From the NCBI GenBank assembly GCA_027919835.1, contig JANVFP010000013.1:62001-126000 (forward strand): a DNA stretch of 64,000 nt. Direction: 5' to 3'. Under the pieces are notes generated by a model. It was not told where the DNA came from. It saw nothing but the letters and a program-made list of their open reading frames with translations, and did not search any database. Origin of the DNA: Lentinula raphanica. Its lineage: Eukaryota; Basidiomycota; Agaricomycetes; Agaricales; Omphalotaceae. Positions 44,541 to 55,759 of the stretch are shown here, piece after piece. A program made the translations under genes and the position numbers. How positions within the stretch are numbered: position 1 is the first letter of the stretch; each line of letters starts with the position of its first letter.

Positions 44541-44948
44541 CTCCTTACAATTTCCCACCTTCAAAACTGTCTCCGCGCGAACACTATCCGAGCACTTATG
44601 TGCTTCGGGGACTGGGTGCGCGATGATTACATATCTAATGAAGAGCTAGTAAGGTTTTTGGTCTCAGAGGAAGATGAGCCTGAGGGTGATGATGATATGT
44701 TGGTGGATGATGATGTCTTACTGTAACCTCTATTGTAGTTCATTCTTGTTACTCAGTGTGTAGACCAGTTGTGATTTTCACGCAGTATGTACCGAATTAA
44801 CTGTTTGTCACCCGACTGTGCAGTCGGGTCTCTAAAATTTTCTCGGGTTTGCCGGGTTTGCCGAGTTAGCCATACCTGAGGTGCCGGGTCCGGGTCAGGT
44901 CAAGCAAATGAGTACCCGACCCGACCCGGGCCATATACTAAATATGAC

Positions 44949-45289
44949 TAGACTTGAATCATATTCAACAGCCTTGTGTTGAATGAATTAAAATACTATA
45001 ATGTTGAATCCTAAAAAAACATAGTTCCATGTTATTATAAAATCATAGGAAAGTGATCCTGAATTAGACCAAGAATAGCTAGTATGAAATTTTGAAAAGG
45101 AATAGTTCCAATGTTATTGTAAACTCATGGAAAATCATTCCAGAGCTAGATTAAGACAATAAGGATTGAGTCATTGAAAAAGAAAATCTCCAAGTATAAT
45201 TAGACTGTGAAAAATTAGATCAAAATTAAATTTAAAATTAAATTTGTTAAATTTCAAAATGGAATAGTTTAGATCAGAAGTTGATTTCT
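44949..45289. other. AT-rich spacer with a diverged ~90-bp direct repeat
   Basis: No gene. AACATAGTTCCATGTTATT near 45018 and GGAATAGTTCCAATGTTATTG near 45098 each lead into similar text (TCATGGAAA / CATAGGAAA, then GATTAAGAC / GACCAAGAAT), two diverged direct copies. Confidence 0.5.
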
Positions 45290-45725
45290 TGACTAGATCT
45301 TGGGTTTTTGGTGTTTCAATCTAACCTTGATCTGCCTGTTTTTTCTTCATTCTCCTGCTCTCTCTGAGTACCATGTTCATCTCAACACTCTAGATGGCTC
45401 CTCATTACTCTGAATCATCAGATTCTCATGTTTTCCATGCTTCTAGTACACCCTCCAAGTCAAAATCTAGTCAGATCCAGCATGATCACACCTAATCAAA
45501 GCCATTCAAACACATCAATTTTGCTCAAACTTTTCCCAAAGCTTCATCCAGCAAGACCAGAGCTGATCAGACTGCATCCCAGGCCTCTAGACCACTCATT
45601 CTTGATGATGTTCTCTTCAATCCTTTATCTGACAAGATCAGGTCAGATCAGACCAGATCAGACCAGATTAAACTTACCTTCCCAGCACTCTAGGGGCACT
45701 TCTACCTCCTCTAGGCAGTTAGAAA
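45290..45725 (+). mobile_element. Family A fragment: end of leader and degenerate gag start
   Basis: Last part of L (TCTTGGGTTTTTGGTG...) then ATGGCTCCTCATTACTCTG and gag 5' sequence with deletions (LARSSQIQHD-like residues). Cut at 45725, where a complete leader starts at 45726 (TTAGAAATCGACATGAAGG). Confidence 0.7.
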
Positions 45726-46847
45726 TCGACATGAAGGTGGATTCCAAGGGTAGGGAGCCTTTCTGCAGGCCTCTGCAAACAACAGATCATCTCCCAGTAA
45801 TTATAGTGCACTATTCATCACAACAGGTATGTACATGAAGGTCTTCACCTTCATCATACCTAATGTGTACATGAATACACTTAATTCCTGGCTACCTCTC
45901 AAGTGCTCTTGCCACTATACTGTGTACACATACAGAGCTCTATTATCCCTACAAGTTGTTCACTATAACCCTATGATGATACTCACTCTGTGTTGAGTTA
46001 TTCATATTTTTTCAGAATGCTTTAATAAAGCTTTTGAAATATTTTCTATTTTACACAAAGCATTCCTGGACCAAACCTATAGGTGTCTTAGATGGAAATA
46101 TACAGTTTGATGTCCTCTTCAAGATGCAAATAATTTTGAAGGCATTTGGTCTAGTGGTTCTCCTGCAATCCTCATTTTAAAATGCACACTCAAAACACTT
46201 GTGTGTTATTTCATTCCCAGAGCCTTTATATCACTTAGCACCATGCCTAAACTCATCACATGGATTCCTGGACATATTTCGGACATTTCCAGCGCTTATA
46301 GGGTGCCTGGATCATCAGCTGATAGCTGTACATGATCCCATCTTCACATGCATCAGGCAATTGATCATGGGGCTGTTTTAAATTGATGTGGCTGTTACAG
46401 GTGCCAGAGGTCTGAGCAGAGGCCTGTAAAAGCGAGTTGAAACATCAATTTTCGATCTCCCATTCTTCCTTTCCTTCCCCCACCATCTCTAACCTGGGTG
46501 AGGCTGCCTGCATGTTCCCTAGCTCTTTCTGAGCTCTGATTTCACTGTCCAGTACATTCCTACATCTGTACAGACTACAGGCCTTCCAGAGGTGTCTCAG
46601 ATACAGGAATCTGGTATGAAATTTCGCATTTTTCACCATCAAGACACTGAACAGATACCAAAGCACATCCAGACAGATCTAAGGTGATCAGACACTCTAG
46701 GAGTTGATTCCTTTGTTAGATCTTGGGCATGTCTGATAAGCCCCTACATAGTACTGACTCTTATCTACATAGATCTAACCTTGATCTGCCTGTTTTTCCT
46801 TCAATCTCCTGCTCTCTCTGAGCACCATCTTCATCTCAACAATCTAT

Positions 46848-48614
46848 ATGGCTCCTCATCACTCTGAATCATCAGATCCTCATGCTTTCCATGCTTCTAC
46901 ACCCTCCAAGTCAAAATCTAGTCAGATCCAGCATGATCAGACCTCATCCAAGCCATTCCAACACATCAATTTTGCTCAAGCTCTTCCCAAACTTTCATCC
47001 AGCAAGACCAGAGCTAATCAGACTGCATCCCAGGCCTCTAGACCACTCATTCTTGATCATGTTCTTCTCCCTCCTTCATCTGACCAGATCAGGCCAGACC
47101 AGGCCAGATCAAAGTCACTCTCTTCTTCTCTCAAGTCCTCTAACAAGCATTCTGACTCCCAGATCACACCCAGCTTACCTTCCCAGTACTCCAAGGGCTC
47201 CTCTAGCTCCTCTAGGCAGTCTGAAACCCATGTTCACTTCAGGTCTGTTTCTCCTCACTCCCAGAATGTTCCATCCTCCTCTGCTGCTCCTCACTTGTCA
47301 CCCTCTCTCTCCCTTGCTGACAGGCTCTCTGATGACCCTGTGCAGGCTCTGGAGTTTGAGACAGTTGGTGAACAAGCCAGGGCTCTTCAGGAGGTTGTTG
47401 AACAGTTCAGAAATGAGGAGATCAATGCTATGGATGCCTTTAGGGCTGTTAGAGATCTCTCTTTCAATGATGCTGTTATATCCCAAGACTATGTGTCTCA
47501 GATCATGGATATCCAGAGAGAGACTAATAAGTTTAAGAGAGATCAGAGAGCTAAGCTCAAAGGGAAGAAGACTGCTGTCTCAGCAGATCAGAATGATGTC
47601 TCTCATGAAGAAGCTGTCAATGAAGCTGCCTGGGCTAGCATGCAGACTCAGATTCAGGATCTGGATGATGAGCAAGCCCAGCTTGAATCTGGTGCTTCTC
47701 CTCAAGATCCAGAGCCTATTCTACGGGCTGGGAGAGATGCCTTGGCGAGACTTCTTGCCTCTCCTGTCAAACCTGCTTCAACTGCTTCAATGCTTCCTGC
47801 TGCACTTCTTGAAGCTGCTGCTCACTTGGCACATCTATCAGGCCCCTCATCTCTTCCTGCTCATGTGCAGAAAACTTGGGAACTCAAGAACCTCTTTGCT
47901 GCTGAAAGCAATCTTGACCCAGTTGTATCTCTACTTGCTGCTCAACCTTTCTCTGATCCTCTCCCTGTCTCTTTGCTTCGCCTCATTGTCAAGGATTGCT
48001 TCGTGGACTTTGATAAAGTCTATGCTGCACTGGTCAGCTTTTCCTCATCTACCTATGATGATAGCAGAGATTTTGGGTCAGAATACAAGCTGGTTCGTAA
48101 GGATCAAGTTCTCAAGTCTATGCCTGTCACTTCTGAGTCTCAATGGCTCTGAGTTTTTGATGCATGGACTGCTCCTTTGCTCAAGGTTTATCCACATCGC
48201 AAAGATGAGCTGGAGACATATAAAGCACAAATTATGGAGTATTTCAGATCCTCACCTTATGATCCATCTGTGGCTATCAGGGTTGATAAAGAAGCTAGGC
48301 AGAAAGCTGCCAACACTTCATTTGACCTGGGCAATCCAGAGAGCTTCCACACTCTTCTTCTCAAAGAGTTGTTATCTGCTAGAAAGAGGCCTTCTGGTGG
48401 TAGCCAATCTTCTTCCTCATCCAGCTCAAAGCGTCGTGACACACCTTGCATCCTTTGGAATGAGAAGAGGTGCTCAGAGCCCTGTCCTAATAACAGGAAG
48501 CATGGCTACTGCAGTGAGTGTGGAGAACAGCACAGAGCCATTGACAATCAGTCCTGCTATGACCAGCTCCAGAAGCGTCGCAGAGAGAGTGATAAGCGCT
48601 CTTCAAGGGCCTAA
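46848..48614 (+). pseudogene. gag: Family A gag-like protein, one CGA-to-TGA nonsense codon
   Basis: 434 codons open from MAPHHSESSDPHAFHASTPSK to the TGA at 48150-48152 (SQWL-stop; CGA in other copies), then a further 145 codons to the SSRA tail. Otherwise full length (about 588 codons), with Ser-rich N-terminus, helical centre (EQFRNEEINAMDAFRAVRD), AARKRPSGG-like linker and zinc cluster PCILWNEKRCSEPC..HGYCSECGEQH. Nearly the same as the minus-strand copy at 34200-35967. The +1 frame has no stop from 46882 to 49059 (725 codons). Confidence 0.8.
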
Positions 48615-48619
48615 ATCTT

Positions 48620-49011
48620 TGGCTAGTACAAAGCATTTATTGGATACATCTGAATCTACTTCTAATCCATGTTTTAGACATGGTTATTTATGGTCTTCTA
48701 CTAGTTCTTCTTGTAACATCATTCCTCCCAGTATCACATCTACTATGACTGCACCTCCTCTACCTTCACCTCCTGAACATCTCTTGAATAATCCCCAAAT
48801 TTTTGCTACTCTACAATCTATGTCTGGTTACATCAAAGTTGAAACTCCATTCAATGTGGATCATTTGGAACTCCTCTTATCTTCTCATCCTAACCAACCT
48901 TTTGTTGCTTCTGTTATTCGTTCATTGAGAGAAGGGTTCTGGCCTTTCTATGAAGCAGAGTGGGAAGAGGAATGCAGACAAAAAGTTGATAACTATGTGA
49001 CTGAACCAGTA
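48620..49011 (+). pseudogene. Family A RT N-terminal fragment
   Basis: ESTSNPCFRHGYLWSSTSSS through LREGFWPFYEAEWEEECRQKVDNYVTEPV; stops before motif A. Confidence 0.75.
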
Positions 49012-49620
49012 CATCAGGAAAATACACCCCCTACTCAGACTGGTATAAGCTTACTCTAGTGAATAGGGCTGCCTCAGGGCTGTTAAGTTTACCAATTCTC
49101 TCTAGTTACTTGAGCCAAGGTTCACTTTTTCAAAATCTTGCAGTTAACTTGAAGTGAACTTCAGTGACTCAGGTTGACTTCAGTTCTACTTGATCTGCCT
49201 TGGGTGAACTTAGATCTGACTTAGATCAACTTGGGCTCAACTTGGGTAAACTTGTGTTTAACTTAGGAAAGCTTAACCTGCCTTGGGTAACTTCAGATCT
49301 AACTCAGGAGAACTTGGTCTCATTCTAGGTAAACTTGAATTTGACCAATTTAACTTGGGTATTCTTGGATCAACTTAAAGGCATCCGGATATGGATTAAG
49401 TCTGTTCAAGTTGATACAAAGATACATTCAGTTAACCTATAGATAATAGTCAAGATCTCAGGTTAATTCACGCAGCTGAAGGTCAACTTAAAGTTACTGA
49501 AATAATACCAAGAAGGATATAACATTAAACAATCAGATCTATAATAGGAAAAAGAACAGGCCAGTGAAAACATTAAAGTTATATAATACTAGTAAAGAAC
49601 GTAATTCAACGGTATATAAG
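49012..49620. other. Spacer with lone CATCAGGAAAA terminus and AACTT-rich repeats
   Basis: Starts with CATCAGGAAAATACACCCCC inserted after GAACCAGTA of the RT fragment (GAACCAGTAGACATTGC in other copies). No partner inverted end was found. From 49100 to 49400 the motif AACTTGGGT/AACTT recurs every ~15-25 bp. No gene seen. Confidence 0.5.
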
Positions 49621-51595
49621 CTAAGCTTCAGTAGAAGAGCTAGCAGTGGTAGTAGTATTAGCTGCCACAGCATTAGCTTCTAATTCTGCTACATCTACTT
49701 CATTCATATCGTCAGCTTCGACATCCAGAAGGAAAGTTTTGTTGGATTGATTACTATTCCAAATTTTGTCAGTACTTAGCAAATATAAGCGTCTGAAACC
49801 TTACAGGACCAAATTGAACAATCTAACTTCAAAGCCGTTAGCCCAAGTAGGTGCTCCTGCAGCAATACGATTATAAGAAGAGAGATGATGATAATAACTG
49901 TTCAATATTAGTAAATGTATCCACAAAGCGATAGTATCACTCACCGTCCCTTGGCAGAATCGGTAAATTCAGAGTTGCGATACGTTCCATCTGAATACTC
50001 CATGAGTGCATGTTCCAGCTATATAGGTTTAAGAACCAACTTTAAAATAAATAGTAAAGAAAAACTCACAACGGTGACCATCAAAGCAATAGTAGGAGGT
50101 TTGATGCGCTTAGCAGCAATCATCTCTTTGAAAACCGCAATATTGGCACCACCTTTAGTAGCGAAATATTCCAGTCTAAGAAGATGTGCTATGCCATCAG
50201 CCTCAAAGGGCTTTTGAGGATTGAAGGTTCTCATCTATGGACAAAATTTTTAGGTTAGAACGAAGAAAATTCAATGACTTACCTCTATATTAAGGCCTCC
50301 ATACTTGAAATGCCCATCACTGAGAAGCCAAGTAACTAAGTCTTTGACCTCAGAGGACTTCTTTGTCCCAGGTAAAGCATAGTAGCTAGCAGTGAATTCA
50401 CGAGCTTTCTTTGCCAAAGAAGTGAATAAACCTCCTCGGGCATAACCCATCTATAAAACAACGTTAGCTAAGAAGAGATAACCAGCAGAATATGACGTTA
50501 CAAAGGAGGTCAATAGTTTCTGCAGATCAGTATCCTGCTTCACTTCCTCAAACACCTCTACTAGTGATTCTTCCGCTGCAGTAGACCTAGCAACATCGAG
50601 GAAGAAAGTGTGTTTGTCGGAGGGGAAGGGATCCTCTATAGTAGAAACTTGACGTGCATGACGTTTGCCAGCCTCAGCCAGTTTACGAGTGCGTGGAGTA
50701 AACATATTGGAAGTAACCTTGTATACTTTTTTTTTCTCGGGAGAATGCTTCTTAGACTTGGACTTGGACTTGGATTTAGTAGGAGTGACGTTGAGCTGCC
50801 TTCGTAGTTTGTTACGCTCAGCAGCTGCCTGAATAGAAGAACGTTTGGAGGGGGAGGAAAAGGTTGAGGAGACAGGAGGAGGTGTCTTCTCAATGTCCAC
50901 CTCTATCTGAAGAAATATTTATTATAAAATTCCACATAAGAAATATAGAACGTACTCCATTATCAGGACCGTCTACCTCCATCTCTTGGAAAGGGTTTTC
51001 CTCTTCTTCGTCAGGTACCTTGCCTACCTCACCTAAGAGGAGTTCTTCATCCGACTCTTGGTATTCTTGAACTTCCTCTATACCTTCTTGATGTTCTTCA
51101 GATATTTCTTCTTGACCTGTAACGTAGACTCAGTGAAAGGTATATAAGAATAGATAGAAACACTACCATAAACTTGGTAAAATTCCTCTTCATCAACGTC
51201 AGAAGTAGCTGGAGGAGATGTTGCTCTAACGTCTTCTTCTTCAGGCAAATCAGCTTCTTCTGAAGCTTTTATAGCTTTCACCCTGTCACGTATGTCTAAT
51301 ATGTATGAGTAAATAGAACTTGAGAACATAAACGAAGAGTACCTTTTTTTCTTTTCTCCTCTTGAGCTTTGAGATATTCTGCGGCCCTAGGCCCCAGTAA
51401 AGAACGACTGGAGGGAGCAGGAGAGGCTTTTGTAGAAGGAATACTGGATTTCCGCAACGGAGCCTTGGAGCTTTTGAAAATATTTGCAGCTGCAGAAGAG
51501 CGTGTAGAGCGTGTGGTTACAGCAGTAGAAGAAGAAGACCTGGTAGTAACTTTGGCTGGAGGTTTAGTGGAACGTGTTGTTTTCTTGTTGGTCAT
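49621..51595 (-). CDS. DUF6532-like nuclear-type protein, multi-exon
   Basis: Start MTNKKTTRSTKPPAKVTTRSS at 51595; basic, Ser/Thr-rich N-terminus. Short GT-AG introns join DRVKAIKASEEADLPEEEDVRA, an acidic stretch (EEISEEHQEGIEEVQEYQE, PDEEEENPFQEMEVDG), then a Lys/Ser tract (TPTKSKSKSKSKKHSPEKKK). The C-terminal part has DLQKLLTSFVTSYSAGYLFLA, GARGGLFTSLAKKAREF-like residues, DGHFKYGGLNIE, LLRLEYFATKGGANIAVFKEMI, KPPTIALMVTVV and HALMEYSDGTYR. The PTIAL.VT.. followed by ..HALmEy.dG pattern recalls DUF6532, a domain common in mushroom genomes. Ends KTFLLDVEADDMNEVDVAELE..STEA with TAG at 49621. Function unknown; lysine tracts suggest nuclear location. Confidence 0.55.
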
Positions 51596-51709
51596 TAGAG
51601 CAGGCAGTAGAAAAGAATAACAGTAAACTAGTAGGTGGAAGAAGGAAAGAAAGAAGCGTTCAGAAGCTTTCAATCAACAAATATAATAACGTGATCAAAA
51701 ATTTCGTAA

Positions 51710-54205
51710 CTACAAAACATACATATTTCCGTCCCAACCATTTCCGTCAGTCTGATAAGACAAACCATCTTTATCTGAATGGATGACTGCAGAACAACGT
51801 ATACCTGAATAGCGCAAATTGAAATGAGTATAGAATCTGGAAGGAAAAACTACCCAATCTCCATGAGCTAGGTCAAGTACAACGCGTGGCTCGAATAAGC
51901 AAAGACCTCTGCCTGTATGATTTCCCAAATCCAAAACTATGCAAAGGCTATTATCACCGTTATCTTTGTGAGCTACTGTCTCAACGTTGAGATTGAAAAC
52001 CAGACTGGTGAAGGGTTTGACAGGGGAAGTGTCGTTGAGAGGGAATATATCAACGTTAGCTTCCACACTTTGTAGCTCTTCAGGAAATAAGTGAAGAACC
52101 TTGAAAAAAACTCTTAGCTAGGAGACGTAGAGAAAGTAAAGAAAACGTTACTCTTTTCACTATATTTTCTAAGACTTCCCCTAGGATTTCACATACAAGA
52201 TCATACTCCTCTGAGTGTACTTGAAGATCGTGAGAGGACCTCATAAAGAATTGAGAGGTGTTGGTTTTCCGTCCATCAACTTTTTGGAGAAAGAAAGGAT
52301 GAACGTCATCAGGAGCCTCTTTTGGCTAAGGTATAAGTCAGGTTGTATCAAGGAAGGGAAGGGAGGAAGGAATAACGCACTTTTTCACCGTATCTACCCC
52401 AAGTAGAGAAATGGAAGGTGGTAAAAGTATTTCTACTACGTTTAGTTCTATCTCTTTCTATAAGAGAAAGACCAGCTGGCTTCGTTTGAAAAAAGGTGGT
52501 CAATGAGAGAAGTAAACGACTGCGCTCGGAAGCACTCAAAGTTCCGTTGGTATAGAAAATCAACTTCTGGTCAGCGTCCAGCACCTTGATTTCACGCCTA
52601 AAAATATTATAGCCAGGGGATGATGGGTATACCGAATAGGAGTCTTACCCGTGTATTATATCATTACTTACTTGGAGCCACTTTTGACTGTGCTTCAAGC
52701 AACCTGGTTCACTACTGACTTCCTTTTCGTCATAAAATCTAGTCCTCATCTGCTCAAAAAGGGTAAAAGTTTATACAGAGGTCAAGGAGAAGGACACTGA
52801 CTCCTTGGGATAATTCGTCTAATGTGTGAACTCTCTTGCCCTCTTCAGCCTCAGTCAGCCTGTGCTTATCCGTCCAACTTTGGCGATCAGAGCGCTTGGG
52901 GAAGGGATCCTTTTTGCCGGCAGAGGATTTCTTGTAAGAAAACGTGGAGAAAAGAATGTCTACTTGGTCCATGGTAGAGAAATTGTTGACGAATATAGGT
53001 AAATCTGATTGATTCCCCATGTTATCCCTCTCATCTTCTGAATCAGAGTCCTGAGAGGGATCGAGTGCTAACGTTGAGCCACTCAAATATGAAGACGTCA
53101 TAGGATTGAGAGAGAACAAGGTGCCTCCCCCTTGTCCTGTAAGATTTTGCCAGAAAGAGTGTAAGCGGGGTAAGGCCATGGCGGTACTTAGTATAATCAG
53201 TGAAGTTTCTAGTACGATATAAGAGGTCTCAACTTACTGCTGAAAAAATAGATCGAAGTATTTATTGCTCTCTGATACTACTCGACAGTCCAGGGTTTTT
53301 GTTAGCTGAAAGTATTTGAGTACTTTCCTATGAAATAACGTAGGTATTTCCAGAGGAATCTCTTGAGTGAGTCTGACTAAGAGAGGTACCAAGTTATCCC
53401 TCAGTATCTCTTGAACCTCTAGAGCGCTTTCAGCATAGATCTACTTTCAAAATGTGGAATAGACTTACCAATGCTTTGAGGGTATCTTAACATGTTGCTG
53501 AGTTCTATGATAGTGGTAGACGTTACTCTTTTTCCTTTGAGTTTTGCTACAAGGTGAGGTTTACGTGCAACCACCATCAAAAAGTATACCGTTCCTGGAC
53601 TAAATGGTTATACAATGAGGATACAAAAAGATTGAACCTCTTACCCCCAGAAGCCAATCTTCCCCATCTGGATCCAGCCGAATACCAGCGCAGTAAAGTG
53701 CTCAGCTTGAGGTTTTGATCTTGAATGAGTTTTCCCAGAATAGGTCGGAGACTGGCCTTTTGAACCTGCCCAGTCTCTTTCTGGCACAAGCGTTTGTGAT
53801 GAAGAATACTAGAAGGAATCAATATCCTTAACTCTTCAAGAAGAATATTGATACTCACCTATTGATCTTGGAAGCGAACATTAGTTCCGTCATGATCTTC
53901 AAAAAGGTGAGACCGGTATCCACCACTTCTAAGCGAGAAAGTCTCCTAGTCAGGCAAGCCAAGTTACTACCTTGGACAGAGTCCGCATCAGCCCAAGGAC
54001 AGACTGAGATAGCTTTTTGAAGGTCTCCTATCCAGGCAACACTCTCAGAAGAATCTAAACGAGTTCCTTCACCCATTCCGATCTCCAGCAACAATATTGT
54101 AGCAGAGTTGCGAACCTCCTGAGAAGCCGCTGCAGGAACGTCTGATACAGCCCAAAGAGCACTAACGTTCTCCTGATCCTGATTGTGGGCAGCCTCCTCC
54201 TCCTC
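51710..54205 (-). CDS. TET/JBP-like 2-oxoglutarate Fe(II) dioxygenase, multi-exon (C-terminal part of the PHD gene)
   Basis: Minus-strand exons: AVSDVPAAASQEVRNSATILLLEIG..; LRPILGKLIQDQNLKLSTLLRWYSAGSRWGR; ARKPHLVAKLKGKRVTSTTIIELSNM; VLKYFQLTKTLDCRVVSESNKYFDLFF; KDPFPKRSDRQSWTDKHRLTEAEEG; then REIKVLDADQKLIFYTNGTLSASER and TFHFSTWGRYGE. The last exon has SPVKPFTSLVFNLNVETVAHKDNGD with HxD iron ligands, LDLGNHTGRGLCLFEPRVVLDLAHGDWVVFPS, RFYTHFNLRYSG with the distal His, and RCSAVIHSDKDG with an Arg placed to bind 2-oxoglutarate. This is the double-stranded beta-helix layout of fungal TET/JBP-type enzymes, which in known members oxidise 5-methylcytosine or thymine in DNA. Substrate here is inferred. 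Stop at 51710-51712. Confidence 0.65.
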
Positions 54206-55111
54206 CTAGAGCTATCATAAAATAGAATGTAGAATACTTCTTTCTATTACCCAATAGCAATTTGGCTTCATTACATGAATATATGCATAGTAATTTACAC
54301 AAAATACTGTTACATCACAAAATATCACTCTATAACCAGTCTTACAGAATGTATTTTAGTGTTCTTGGAAGTGTTTCTGAGTAGATATAATGTAAATAAC
54401 ATCTTGTTACAGTATCAAGTGCACACAAAAATTATGGGATGAGATATAAATGAAGTTTGATGTAAAAAATGCAAAATAAGCGTCCATAAGCACCCAAAAT
54501 ATTGTTGTATATGTATGATAATGACTGATGAGTGTGTTGACTGTAATAGATAAAATAAGTGATAATACTGCTCTCAAATTACTGTTTGATTGTTTGATAA
54601 ATAGTTGAGTGTGTTATATATTGATAACATATGTTAATTTCAAATTCTTTTCTTGTTGAGTGCAGTAAGTGTAATAACAGTGATCACTGATGAGTGTAAT
54701 TAGTATAGCAGATATTATTACTGATGTAAGTTTTTAATGCTAGATGCTACTATGTGTATTGAATATATTGAGCATGTTGTATATGCTGAAATATCTCAGA
54801 AGGGTAGCTACCCTTTGAATATTTTAAGGTAGGTAGCTACCCATAGAGTATTTGGAAAAAGGTAGCTACCTAATAAGGTGGGTAGCTACACTTGAGAATT
54901 TTTTAGGATGGGTAGCTACCCTTGAAATATTTAGAAGGGGGTAGCTACCCTTAAGATATTCCAAGATGGGTAGCTACCCAGTGTGAATGTGGTGATACAG
55001 GGGTAGCTACCCATCTAAATAAAGGCTGAGTAGGCTACCCATTTGCTGAGCCTCTTAGGCCTATTTAGGTACATGATTTTTTATCCTAACTAGGCTTGTT
55101 TGGAGGGTGCC
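54206..55111. mobile_element. Half copy of the palindromic GGTAGCTACC element
   Basis: Matches the right half of the 36049-39550 element: it begins near the loop (AGCTATCATAAAATAGAATG), continues through the TGATAATACTGCTCTCAA region, eight GGTAGCTACC-type repeats, and ends GGAGGGTGCCTGAAGT at 55111. The other arm is missing. It lies between the PHD exon and the dioxygenase exons. Confidence 0.8.
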
Positions 55112-55113
55112 TG

Positions 55114-55730
55114 AAGTGAGATGAGGGCATGAGTGACCATGAAAAAGTACAGTAAATATTACCGAGTATGGAGCACTGAGCCCTGAGCCTTTGTGTAGAT
55201 ACTGCCAGCAAGGTGGGCACACAAATCCCACATTCTCATTCTGCACATTGCTGAGGGCCTCGCTATGTAATTCAACACACTTTCTGCTATTTGGCGGTCC
55301 ATAGCAGATAAGCCTACTACACTGGAATCGCGGGTCATCCTGGGTCAAGGGATGACTGTTGCAGTGCAATAGGTCACTGCCATCTTGACACCCAGCACAC
55401 AGCTATACAGTTGTCAGAATCAGATACTTGATCAAACTACCTACTTACATGTTTCTCTGTATCAACTTGAGCATGTTCACCATTGGTATCCAGCTCCATG
55501 TCAGAGCAACATCCATCCTTGTCAGATAGCAAGACGCTCTCAGCAGTAGTTTGCAGGCTAGAACCTGCCCGGGCTACAGCTACGCACTCAGAACGGCGAA
55601 GCGTCTCAGTCAAAGAGACTTGTGCTGACTGCGCAGAGAGTGAGGTCATCCCTTCATGCAGCAACAAGCTCTGGTGAGTATCCTCAGAGACTAGAGGAAG
55701 GGGTGAAGAAGCGGGTGCACCAATCAGCAA
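55114..55730 (-). CDS. PHD-finger N-terminal part of the dioxygenase gene
   Basis: MLIGAPASSPLPLVSEDTHQ start at 55730; a Ser/Glu-rich segment to AQVDTEKHV; a short intron (55390-55440 region); then a PHD-type zinc finger: LCAGCQDGSDLLHCNSH, FQCSRLICYG, KCVELHSEAL and VGFVCPPCWQ. Eight metal-binding positions (Cys/His) can be paired. PHD fingers read histone tails, so the domain would dock the enzyme on chromatin. Both parts are on the same strand; the half palindromic element between them has either split the gene or lies in an intron. They could also be separate genes. Confidence 0.6.
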
Positions 55731-55759
55731 CCTAGGCGCTAACGAGGATATGAAGGGTG

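Larger units (their letters stand above)
40461..44726 (+). pseudogene. hAT transposase, multi-exon, disrupted by three insertions
   Basis: N-terminal acidic region (SPEPNSPEGDGVGNADTDN), an intron near 40605-40650, then a BED-like zinc domain: SHCGTKIRQGINTSDKGSTGNMSGHARKCWG. A second Cys expected two residues before the visible CG is not seen. Next TARWVAENARPFRTV and WLQKEGRPNHYVPSKETV, an intron at about 41253-41294, then the RNase H-like core: ALDCWTSPNHRPFMSITVSW (first Asp), ITCDNASSNTAMM (second Asp), CKAHVQCFAHTVNLTAKG, RDVATRWNSTHNMLE. The dimerisation part is ETNEPLQWWITNKKLYPNLAKLA, ATSVAVERTFSRGRILISVRNQ, and after an insertion NCLRANTIRALMCFGDWV with an acidic tail to 44726. Three insertions make it non-functional. 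Confidence 0.85.
40106..44940 (+). mobile_element. hAT DNA transposon with intact termini, 8-bp TSD AATATGAC
   Basis: Termini TAGTGAATGGCCCGGGTTGG at 40106 and CCCGGGCCATATACTA at 44940 are imperfect inverted repeats. AATATGAC is present on both sides (40098-40105 and 44941-44948), the 8-bp duplication expected for hAT. Subterminal TCGGGT/GGGTCGGG motifs lie in both ends. It carries a spliced transposase gene plus three insertions (42884-43107, 43313-43537, about 43760-44540). Confidence 0.9.
45726..49011 (+). mobile_element. Family A DIRS-like copy A14: leader, gag, RT start
   Basis: Leader 45726-46847, gag 46848-48614, RT from about 48620 to 49011, where the sequence switches to CATCAGGAAAATACACC. 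It belongs to the same sub-lineage as the minus copy at 30916-35997 (shared RDQRAK residues and shared TGA). Confidence 0.85.
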
